Shown here: positions 57,886 to 64,000 of the stretch, piece after piece | How positions within the stretch are numbered: position 1 is the stretch's first letter | How the letters are laid out: each line of letters opens with the position of its first letter | Assembly (NCBI GenBank): GCA_964472095.1 | Contig: CAYYIV010000004.1 | Span: forward strand, 62,001 to 126,000 | Direction of reading: 5' to 3' | Length of the DNA stretch: 64,000 nucleotides | Source of the DNA: Pelagibius sp964472095 | GTDB taxonomy: Bacteria; Pseudomonadota; Alphaproteobacteria; Kiloniellales; Kiloniellaceae | The notes under the pieces: model-generated | What the model was told of the DNA's origin: nothing | Databases searched by the model: none | What the model saw: only the letters and a program-made list of their open reading frames with translations | Translations under genes and position numbers: made by a program

Positions 57886-58620
57886 TCAGAACTCCAGATG
57901 CAGGGCGAAAAAGTCGGGATTCAGCAGGCTTACCACATGCTCGATGGGCTGATCGTTTGCCGCCCGCACCAGCCGCCGTGTTCGCAGGAAGGCGGCGCCT
58001 TCCTCGCAGCCGAGCAGTGCGGCATCCTCGGCGTTCAATCGATGAATCTCCGCCCACTCTTCGCCGTGGTCGGGAATCAGTCCGGCCGCGCGCATCGTTT
58101 CGTGCAGGGAGCCATCGCGCAATCCGCGCAGCGGAATATCCTCCAACTCCGCCAGCAAGGGCAGTCGGCTGCGTTCGATGGAAATAGCGCGGCCGCCGAC
58201 AGCCAGACTGCGAATTCGGTCGATGGCGATGAAGGCTGTGCCGTCGATTTCCAGCAGCTCTGCTAGTTCCGGGTCGTCGACCACTTCGATGCGCAGGGTG
58301 CGCGTGTCCACGTCGGCGCCGGCTTCTGCCAATGCGCGCGACCAGCCGACCGCATCGTTGATGGTCTGGCCGTTGAAGGTGACGAAGGACCCAACGCCCA
58401 TCCGGGTCATGATCAGACCCTTGCTCGACAGCTCCTCGAGTCCCTTACGAACGGTGGTGCGGCTCACCGAAAAGCGCCTGACCAGTGCCTGTTCGCTCTG
58501 CAGCCGTGCGCCGTAGGCGAGGCGGCCCGAGCGTATCTCCGCCTCGAGGGCGGACGCGATCCGCTCCGGCTTTGCCACTCCAACTGGCGAGTTTGTTGAA
58601 GCCAAACGCTTTCGTGTCAC
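57886..58620 (-). CDS. GntR-family regulator with UTRA domain, YegW-like
   Basis: 244 residues from a GTG at 58620. An N-terminal winged helix (about 17-85: RIASALEAEIRSGRLAYGAR, then LQSEQALVRRFSVSRTTVRK and GLEELSSKGLIMTRMGVGSF) is followed by a UTRA ligand-binding domain (about 95-240; ISIERSRLPLLAELEDIPLR, then EHVVSLLNPDFFALHLEF). First gene of a seven-gene run on one strand, probably autoregulated through the repeats just upstream (58,641-58,668). The ligand would be a substrate or intermediate of the pathway. Confidence 0.9.
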   Translation of the reverse strand: MTRKRLASTNSPVGVAKPERIASALEAEIRSGRLAYGARLQSEQALVRRFSVSRTTVRKGLEELSSKGLIMTRMGVGSFVTFNGQTINDAVGWSRALAEAGADVDTRTLRIEVVDDPELAELLEIDGTAFIAIDRIRSLAVGGRAISIERSRLPLLAELEDIPLRGLRDGSLHETMRAAGLIPDHGEEWAEIHRLNAEDAALLGCEEGAAFLRTRRLVRAANDQPIEHVVSLLNPDFFALHLEF

Positions 58621-58934
58621 CGCCCAAACCTACTTATGATACTTGTCTATACCTGTCCATTCTTGTCCCGCTAGCACCACGCTGTCAAGCTGCGACATAT
58701 CCGTGATGCAGCCTGTCTGACGTCAGCGCCCGTGGGACAGATTAAGGGGTTTTCGTAAGGGAGGATTTCTGGCCCATCGTAGTGACCGAAGGGAACCTGG
58801 AGGGGCGACGCCTCCGTCCGGATATTGTTCGAAGCTTCGTGGTTGATGGAGAGAAGTGAGTCGAACTTCTCCACCCTTTAGAGCAAATGCAACAAGTCCA
58901 GGGCAGCTTTCGGCCGTTCCCCAGGCAAGGGTGC
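58621..58934. other. Gene-free stretch upstream of the GntR operon
   Basis: 314 bp. The first 50 bp hold operator-like repeats. The rest is non-coding as far as I can tell: a short minus-strand frame (58671-58874) has no ribosome-binding site and no recognisable sequence. Together with the broken gene next to it, this looks like decayed DNA. Confidence 0.5.
58641..58668. promoter_or_regulatory. Operator-like phased repeats upstream of the GntR gene
   Basis: ACTTGTCTATACCTGTCCAT continues into TCTTGTCC. The pentamer TTGTC/CTGTC/TTGTC recurs at exact 10-bp steps (58643, 58653, 58663), one helical turn apart. GTCTATAC also resembles the GT-x-TATAC core bound by UTRA-type GntR proteins. Located 21-48 bp upstream of the GTG start. 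Confidence 0.5.
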
Positions 58935-59216
58935 TCAGGTAGCGTTCATTGGGGCATCGAGGGCTGCACGGGTAAACGACTCGATGTAATTGAGCAGCTC
59001 GTCGGAGGCTTGCTCGGCCTTGCCCTCGCCGATAGCCGCCGCCAAAGCCGCGTGCAAGTTGGCGCAAAGCGGCAGGTCCAGCACTTGCTTGTAGTGCACG
59101 TACCAGAAACGGCGTGACAGGCCGTGGGTGAGACTCATAGCACGCTGAGCGAACTCGTTGCGGTAGGCGCGTGAGTTGGGCATCTTCAAGAAGCCTTCAC
59201 TGCGGCCCCGGACCAC
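58935..59216 (-). pseudogene. C-terminal remnant of a GntR/FCD-type regulator
   Basis: An open frame of about 93 residues ending at 58935. NSRAYRNEFAQRAMSLTHGL, then SRRFWYVHYKQV, and LHAALAAAIGEGKAEQASDE with LLNYIESFTRAAL resemble the last three helices of an FCD ligand-binding domain. The DNA-binding domain and first half of FCD are absent: the 100 bp further upstream do not encode them in any frame. No ribosome-binding site precedes its Met codons. Read as a decayed gene fragment rather than a functional small protein. Confidence 0.5.
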
Positions 59217-59315
59217 TAGGGGCTTGGGTGCGATAGTTGGGATTGGGTGACATCCGGAGCCTCTGTTGGCTCATCCTCGCGCCGACTACTGCGCGGCCCT
59301 TGACAGGTCGTGCGG

Positions 59316-59744
59316 CTACCTAACTTCGTCGAAATACGCCTTTATAGCTGCATCATGGCCGATGCTCTGGCGCACGAACCAGTCGACCAAGTCGGTGATG
59401 ATCCGGTCTGCATCCGCGACCGTCTTCATGTCGGCAAACTGATTACATAGCATCGCGAGCTGCTTCAGGCGGGCCTGATGTTCGACGGCATGGGGGGCAA
59501 GATTGCATGGGCCGCGCAACCCCTGAAGGAGTGCTTCTTCGCGGCTGAAATGCTCTTCGGCAAGCTTTCGCAGAGCGTCAAAGGCCACCGTCGCCTCCTG
59601 GTTCCGCCCGCTCCGCAAAGACTCGGCGACCTCATTGATGAGGTTCACGAGGGCAAGATGATCCGAATCGAGGATCTCGACGCCGACGCGGAAGCGGTCG
59701 CTCCAGGGAAGTGTCGGGTAGAGGCCGACCGACTTTTTGTTCAT
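59316..59744 (-). CDS. Bacteriohemerythrin with an altered iron ligand
   Basis: 142-residue single-domain hemerythrin, a diiron O2-binding four-helix bundle. Ligands seen: H29 (DSDHLALV), H65 and E69 (HFSREE), H85 and H89 (HAVEH), and D131. In the last helix the usual W-x3-H-I-x3-D has Gln at the His position (DWFVRQSIGHD, Q126), with a His four residues later (H130). The site may be modified, or H130 may substitute. In the nos neighbourhood it could deliver or sense O2, by analogy only. The start is ATG 59744; the GTG-proximal region upstream shows nothing further. Confidence 0.88.
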   Translation of the reverse strand: MNKKSVGLYPTLPWSDRFRVGVEILDSDHLALVNLINEVAESLRSGRNQEATVAFDALRKLAEEHFSREEALLQGLRGPCNLAPHAVEHQARLKQLAMLCNQFADMKTVADADRIITDLVDWFVRQSIGHDAAIKAYFDEVR

Positions 59745-60005
59745 GAAGTTCCTCGTCCATCGGCCCGGATCGTATAGCTCCTTCCCGGGAGAGTTGACAC
59801 TGCCAGGGAGATCAAGCAGAGCGGTCGGGCCGCAGAGCGCTTCGATGGGCTCTTTGCCGAGATCGAGGGTTGACCCTCAGCGATGGTGAGATTCGGCATC
59901 TTGCGGCCGGTAAGACCACACGGTGTTCGCCGCTTCGGCTCCCAGAGGAGCCGGATTACCGGGAACCTCTGCGGGCGCGCCAAGCTCGCGCGAGCGATCT
60001 CTCCA

Positions 60006-60944
60006 TCAGGAGCGCTCCTCGATCTCGCGGATCCGACGTCCCAAGATGCTGATTCGCTCGACGACCTTGCGCAGGGCCGATTGTGCCGCCTCCAGCAGAT
60101 CCTCACGCTCTGCCCGCGCGATCAGATTCTCATAGACCTCGCTGGCGGTCTCCAGGGGCCGAAGGGCGGCATGCAGAAGAGAGGTAACATTGCGGGCGCC
60201 CTTCCCGGCAGGCGCCGGCGACGGTGCGGCGGAACCTCCGCCAGCCGCGGCCGGTGTGCTTTCGGCCTGCGCCATGGCCGCCAGCAGCGCCGCACTTTCC
60301 GCATCTGCGCACGTCGTGAGCAGGTTGGCAATCTCCCGATGGGTCTCGACGGTCTGGCGCTCGAGCCGCCGCTCGAGTTCGCGAAACTCGGCAAGCGATT
60401 CGACCCTCGCAGCGGCCGGAAGGTGCCGGCCATGGAATTCGCGATGATAGGCCATGCGTCGTCGCACGCGCAGTTCCGACGCGTGGGTCAGTTCGTCGAG
60501 CGCCAGACTCTCGGCGAGTTCCGCAACCTGCCGGTCGGTGGCTTGAGCCGCGACGTAGCTGTAGAATGCGAAGGCGCGCTCTTCATTGGTGACGGCGATG
60601 GCCAGGGCTCGGTAGGGCGTCAGAAGCGAAGAATGCTGAACCTCGTCCCAGGAGTCGCCGAGTTCCGGGGGCAGGCGCCAGATGAATTCCGGGGAGGGCG
60701 GCACTGCTTGCTGCAGGGACGCCGCCCGGCGCGCAACTGCATTCACATGGTGCTTTTCGATCTCCGCCATCTTGAGAAAGACGGCGGCGGTCTCGATCTC
60801 GCCGCGGCGCTCCATCATCTCCGCCAGCAGGTCATACCGTGCTACGGCTTCGACCTCGATGGCATTGGCCACGCCGAGAAGGTCTTCCAGGCTTTCAGCC
60901 GTGTCGTGCGGTGCCGCGTACAGGAGGTGCGGTCGGTCGGTCAT
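60006..60944 (-). CDS. Rubrerythrin/ferritin-like diiron protein beside nosR
   Basis: 312 residues, no signal peptide. The N-terminal half is a ferritin-like bundle with the rubrerythrin ligand spacing: E32 (EVEAVARY), E63-xx-H66 (EIEKHH), E122 (NEERAFAFY) and E151-xx-H154 (DELTH). There is no rubredoxin domain. After residue 200 come a helical segment, a Pro/Ala/Gly linker (about 230-250), and a final helical region (about 255-312) of unknown role. Divergent from nosR across 155 bp that hold an Fnr-type promoter. Roles in peroxide defence or iron handling during denitrification are possible. Confidence 0.8.
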   Translation of the reverse strand: MTDRPHLLYAAPHDTAESLEDLLGVANAIEVEAVARYDLLAEMMERRGEIETAAVFLKMAEIEKHHVNAVARRAASLQQAVPPSPEFIWRLPPELGDSWDEVQHSSLLTPYRALAIAVTNEERAFAFYSYVAAQATDRQVAELAESLALDELTHASELRVRRRMAYHREFHGRHLPAAARVESLAEFRELERRLERQTVETHREIANLLTTCADAESAALLAAMAQAESTPAAAGGGSAAPSPAPAGKGARNVTSLLHAALRPLETASEVYENLIARAEREDLLEAAQSALRKVVERISILGRRIREIEERS

Positions 60945-61028
60945 GGCGCCCTTCGTTGCCTTTTGCTTTGAATGATTCCGGATCCGCGACTGATATTTTC
61001 ATGATGGCGCAATCTACCATCGAAATGT

Positions 61029-61068
61029 TTGACGCAGATCAAACCAAACGTGAGTGTAATGGGATAAT
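61029..61068 (+). promoter_or_regulatory. Fnr-dependent promoter of nosR
   Basis: TTGACGCAGATCAA (61029-61042) matches the Fnr consensus at nine of ten positions. A -10 element GATAAT lies at 61063-61068. With the box centre at 61035.5, a start near 61,077 places the site at -41.5, the classical activating position. This also argues that nosR translation begins downstream of 61,077. Confidence 0.72.
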
Positions 61069-61099
61069 AGATCCCCGGACAATTTCAGAAGAAACCCTT

Positions 61100-63358
61100 G
61101 TGTTACCGAGAGTTGCCCAAGATCATTTGACAATCGCGATTCAATTTATTCTTGGATTGTCATTTATTGGATTGATCATTGTCAATTCAAGTATTGCTTT
61201 CGGTCAAACAAGCGCACGACTCGTCAGCATGCTGGGCAAGGTGACCGCCGGCGACGTGGTTCCCGGTGCGGAGCGCTTCGGTCTTCCCGCTGGCGACCCG
61301 CCGCTGGTTCCGGTGCTGCGCGGCGATGAGGTCCTTGGGCATGCCTTTCTGACGTCCGACTTCGTAGACACGGTCGGGTACTCCGGGAAGCCGATCGACG
61401 TCATCGCCGCGATCGATGAAGAGGGCACGATCCTGGGCGCCCGGCTGGCCGAGCATCACGAACCCATTGTCCTCATCGGCATTCCAGAATCGCGGGTCAT
61501 CGACTTCATGTCGGCCTATATCGGCTACAACCCCATCAAGGCGGCGGCTGCGGGCCAGGCGGCACCCGATGTCGACATCGTCAGCGGTGCGACCGTCACG
61601 GTTCTTGTGATCGGCGACAGCTTGGTGCGATCGGCCGCGCGCGCGGCGCGCCGGCTGCAGTTGGCAGGCAGCGAAGCCATTCCTGCCGAAGCGGCCTGGA
61701 ACCTGGACCCGGAGGCCGGAGAGATCACCGACTGGCAGACGCTGCTGGGCGAGGGGTCGGTGCGACGTCTCAGCCTTTCGGTCGGCGAGGTGAATGCGGC
61801 TTTCGAGCGCTCGGGAAATCCCAAGGCGGCTGCTCGCCCCGAACGCGGAGAGCCCGAGGACCCCTTCATCGATCTCTATGTGGCGCTAGTCACCCAGCCG
61901 GCGATCGGACGCAGCCTGCTGGGTGAAGTCGAGTATGCGAATCTGCAGAAGATGCTGGACGACGGCCAGCAGGCGGTCCTCGTTGCGGGCGAGGGGCGAT
62001 ACTCCTTCAAGGGCTCCGGCTATGTGCGCGGCGGCATCTTCGACCGTATCGAGTTGATCCAAGGCACGGAAACCGTGCGCTTCCGCGACAAGCTGCATCG
62101 CCGGATCGGCGGCATTGAAGCCGAGGGCGCTCCGAGCTTCCCTGAGATCGGCGTCTTCGTCGTTCCGGAGGATGTCGACTTCGATCCAGCCCAGCCGTGG
62201 CGGCTGCAGTTGCTGGTGCAGCGCGCGACAGGGGCCCTCGACAGGGCGTTCACCAGCTTCGAAGTCGGCTACCAGATCCCGCAGCGATACCGCCAGCGCG
62301 AAGCCGTGGCGGTGGCCGCGGTGGAGCCTGCCGGTGGCACGGCGGAAGCGGCCATCTCCGACGACCAGCCGCCGCTGTGGCAGCGCATCTGGAAGAGCAA
62401 GATGGCCTCCATTGGCGTGCTCGGCGTCATGCTCATGGTCCTCACCGTGCTGTTCTTCTTCCAGGACTGGTTCGTCAAGCGGCCCGTGCTGTTCGATCGC
62501 CTGCGTCTGGCCTATCTCGCGGTCACGCTCTTCTGGCTCGGCTGGGTGGCGCAGGCCCAGCTCTCCGTGGTCAATGTGCTGGCCTTCGCTGGCGCCGTCA
62601 GGACCGACTTCCAGTGGTCGTATTTCCTGGTCGACCCGTTGATCTTCATCCTATGGTTCTCGGTAGCCGCGGCGCTGCTGTTCTGGGGTCGCGGCCCCTT
62701 CTGTGGTTGGCTCTGCCCCTTCGGAGCGTTGCAGGAGCTGACCAACCGGCTCGCCAAGCTGGCGAAGGTGCCGCAGATCGTCGTGCCATGGTGGTTGCAC
62801 GAGCGGCTCTGGCCGATCAAGTACATCATTTTCCTCGCGCTGTTCGGCGTATCGCTCGGCTCGCTCGCCTTTGCCGAGCAGCTGGCGGAAGTCGAGCCGT
62901 TCAAGACCGCGATCATCTTGCGCTTCATGCGCGAATGGTGGTTCGTGGCCTTTGCACTCGCACTGCTCGTAGCCGGCCTCTTCATCGAGCGTTTCTTCTG
63001 CCGCTATCTCTGCCCGCTCGGCGCAGCCCTGGCGATCCCGGGGCGCATGCGCATGTTCGACTGGCTGCGGCGCTATCGGGAATGCGGCAATCCTTGCATG
63101 CGTTGCCACAACGAATGCCCGGTGCAGGCGATCCACCCCGAGGGTCACATCAATCCCAATGAGTGCATATCCTGCATGCACTGCCAGGTGCTCTACCACC
63201 ATGACCGAAAATGTCCCGTGATGATCCAGAAGCGCCTGAAGCGCGAGAAGCGCGCGGCCCTGGCGTCACCTGGGATGCGGCCGGGAAAACCCGGCGAAGC
63301 GGCACGTCCCGACGTTCCGCGATCCAAGGCGGGCACCGCCCCGGTGCCGACTCTGTGA
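61100..63358 (+). CDS. nosR: NosR, membrane flavoprotein for N2O reductase activity
   Basis: Polytopic flavin and iron-sulfur protein needed to express and power NosZ. The open frame reaches back to 60839, but the Fnr promoter requires a start after about 61,077; the GTG at 61100 gives about 752 residues, usual for NosR, and opens into a hydrophobic signal/anchor (TIAIQFILGLSFIGLIIVNS). A periplasmic FMN-binding domain has the flavinylation site SGATVT. The membrane part has CGWLCPFGA and CRYLCPLGA motifs, and the C-terminus has two 4Fe-4S motifs (CMRCHNECP; CISCMHC plus CP). The first 35 codons are AT-rich compared with the rest. nosZ follows. Confidence 0.9.
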   Translation: MLPRVAQDHLTIAIQFILGLSFIGLIIVNSSIAFGQTSARLVSMLGKVTAGDVVPGAERFGLPAGDPPLVPVLRGDEVLGHAFLTSDFVDTVGYSGKPIDVIAAIDEEGTILGARLAEHHEPIVLIGIPESRVIDFMSAYIGYNPIKAAAAGQAAPDVDIVSGATVTVLVIGDSLVRSAARAARRLQLAGSEAIPAEAAWNLDPEAGEITDWQTLLGEGSVRRLSLSVGEVNAAFERSGNPKAAARPERGEPEDPFIDLYVALVTQPAIGRSLLGEVEYANLQKMLDDGQQAVLVAGEGRYSFKGSGYVRGGIFDRIELIQGTETVRFRDKLHRRIGGIEAEGAPSFPEIGVFVVPEDVDFDPAQPWRLQLLVQRATGALDRAFTSFEVGYQIPQRYRQREAVAVAAVEPAGGTAEAAISDDQPPLWQRIWKSKMASIGVLGVMLMVLTVLFFFQDWFVKRPVLFDRLRLAYLAVTLFWLGWVAQAQLSVVNVLAFAGAVRTDFQWSYFLVDPLIFILWFSVAAALLFWGRGPFCGWLCPFGALQELTNRLAKLAKVPQIVVPWWLHERLWPIKYIIFLALFGVSLGSLAFAEQLAEVEPFKTAIILRFMREWWFVAFALALLVAGLFIERFFCRYLCPLGAALAIPGRMRMFDWLRRYRECGNPCMRCHNECPVQAIHPEGHINPNECISCMHCQVLYHHDRKCPVMIQKRLKREKRAALASPGMRPGKPGEAARPDVPRSKAGTAPVPTL

Positions 63359-63372
63359 GAAGGACAATGACG

Positions 63373-64000
63373 ATGGTAAAGCGAAGGACTGACGCGAACG
63401 GCCTTTCCCGGCGCGACCTGATGGGTGGCACGGCCAAGGCGGCGACCCTCGCTGGCCTGGGCGGGCTGACCGGCGGATTTGCCGGCGGCGCGCTGCTGAC
63501 GCCCAGTGTGGGCAATGCCCAGCAGGCGCATCGCGGCGAAGTCGCGCCGGGGCAGCTCGACGAGTACTACATCTTCTTCTCAAGCGGCCAGTGCGGCGAA
63601 ATGAGGATCGTCGGCTGCCCCTCGATGCGCGAGCTCATGCGTGTGCCGGTGTTCAACCGCTGCAGCGCGACCGGCTGGGGCCACACCAACGAGAGCCTTA
63701 AGATCCTCACCGAGGGCCTGACGCCGGAGACCCGGGAGTTCCTGGCGAGCCGTGGCGGCACCTATCTGAACGGAGACCTGCACCACCCGCACATGTCGTT
63801 CACCGACGGTAGCTATGACGGCCGCTACGTCTTCATGAACGACAAGGCAAATTCGCGCGTCGCGCGGGTGCGCTGCGACGTGATGAAGTGCGACAAGATC
63901 ATCGAGATCCCCAACATGCAGGCAGTGCACGGCCTGCGCGTGCAAAAGTTCCCGCGCACCGGCTATATCTTCGCCAACGGCGAGGACGAGGTGCCGCTTC
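63373..64000 (+). CDS. nosZ: Nitrous-oxide reductase, N-terminal part
   Basis: Reduces N2O to N2 with the CuA and CuZ centres; periplasmic. The window has about the first 209 codons. Two ATGs are in frame (63367 and 63373). The second has AAGGA eight bases upstream and is preferred. The TAT signal has SRRDLMGGTAKAATLAGL, with cleavage near GNAQQ, so this is the TAT-exported clade I type. FFSSGQCGEMRIVGCPSMRE, then GWGHTNES, and GDLHHPHMSFTDGSYDGRYV (first CuZ histidines) are diagnostic. The CuA domain lies beyond the right edge. Confidence 0.96.
   Translation, partial: MVKRRTDANGLSRRDLMGGTAKAATLAGLGGLTGGFAGGALLTPSVGNAQQAHRGEVAPGQLDEYYIFFSSGQCGEMRIVGCPSMRELMRVPVFNRCSATGWGHTNESLKILTEGLTPETREFLASRGGTYLNGDLHHPHMSFTDGSYDGRYVFMNDKANSRVARVRCDVMKCDKIIEIPNMQAVHGLRVQKFPRTGYIFANGEDEVPL

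Noticed and set aside
59790..59873. A short plus-strand frame reading AREIKQSGRAAERFDGLFAE, resembling the C-terminus of some protein
   Set aside because: A stop codon lies a few codons upstream, there is no start or ribosome-binding site, and I cannot name a family; possibly a remnant but not supportable.
59741..60106. A 121-codon minus-strand frame between the hemerythrin and the rubrerythrin-like gene
   Set aside because: It overlaps the end of the rubrerythrin-like gene, is rich in Arg/Ser/Pro and shows no motif or ribosome-binding site.

Overview
The window is a GC-rich (about 65% by eye) chromosomal segment of an alphaproteobacterium, most likely of the Rhodospirillales/Kiloniellales type. 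This rests on gene-order blocks typical of that class: a membrane cytochrome c next to kdsB and pheA; SRP RNA followed by dnaX-ybaB-recR; def-fmt-truA; dapE-dapD; and rpmH-rnpA-yidD-yidC-ysxC-argB. An Fnr-type oxygen sensor, a nos cluster with a TAT-dependent nitrous oxide reductase, and a tmm-tdm pair suggest a facultative denitrifier exposed to methylated amines, for example a marine bacterium. The genus cannot be read from the sequence.

Positions 1-36,000 are mostly housekeeping: a Yej-type oligopeptide/microcin C ABC importer (partial), hisN, cytochrome c, kdsB, pheA, nudC, ffs, dnaX-ybaB-recR, rmuC, def-fmt-truA, dapE-dapD, a diguanylate cyclase followed by a DUF2336 gene, the rpmH-to-argB block, an orphan histidine kinase, an RlmI-like methyltransferase, gamma-glutamyltransferase, an Fnr-type regulator, gpt and an OmpA-like lipoprotein. 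Small oddities lie among them: two long palindromes between ysxC and argB, one of which supplies the ysxC stop codon; an AT-rich nested inverted repeat; and a small secreted protein made of Cys-rich NPCAAA repeats.

At 36,009 an intact tRNA-Arg(ACG) is followed 260 bp later by a 3' fragment of an initiator-tRNA-like gene, and the content then changes to accessory catabolism. Cluster A (36.6-42.2 kb) has an IclR regulator, RidA, a polar amino-acid ABC importer and a PLP enzyme of the D-threonine aldolase/D-serine dehydratase family. Cluster B (42.2-47.8 kb) has an RpiR regulator, a TRAP transporter and an MlrC-type metallohydrolase, with two RpiR-like operators in the intergenic region. Cluster C (48.1-51.8 kb) is trimethylamine monooxygenase plus trimethylamine N-oxide demethylase. 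Cluster D (52.0-58.6 kb) is a GntR/UTRA regulator, ADP-ribosylglycohydrolase, PfkB kinase and a complete spermidine/putrescine-type ABC importer. It resembles E. coli yegTUVW with the YegT permease replaced by an ABC system, and is the best candidate here for an undescribed pathway.

From 58.7 kb comes a transition zone with a broken GntR-type gene, then a hemerythrin with an altered iron ligand, a rubrerythrin-like diiron protein, and, divergently, nosR and the start of nosZ behind a well-formed Fnr-type promoter.
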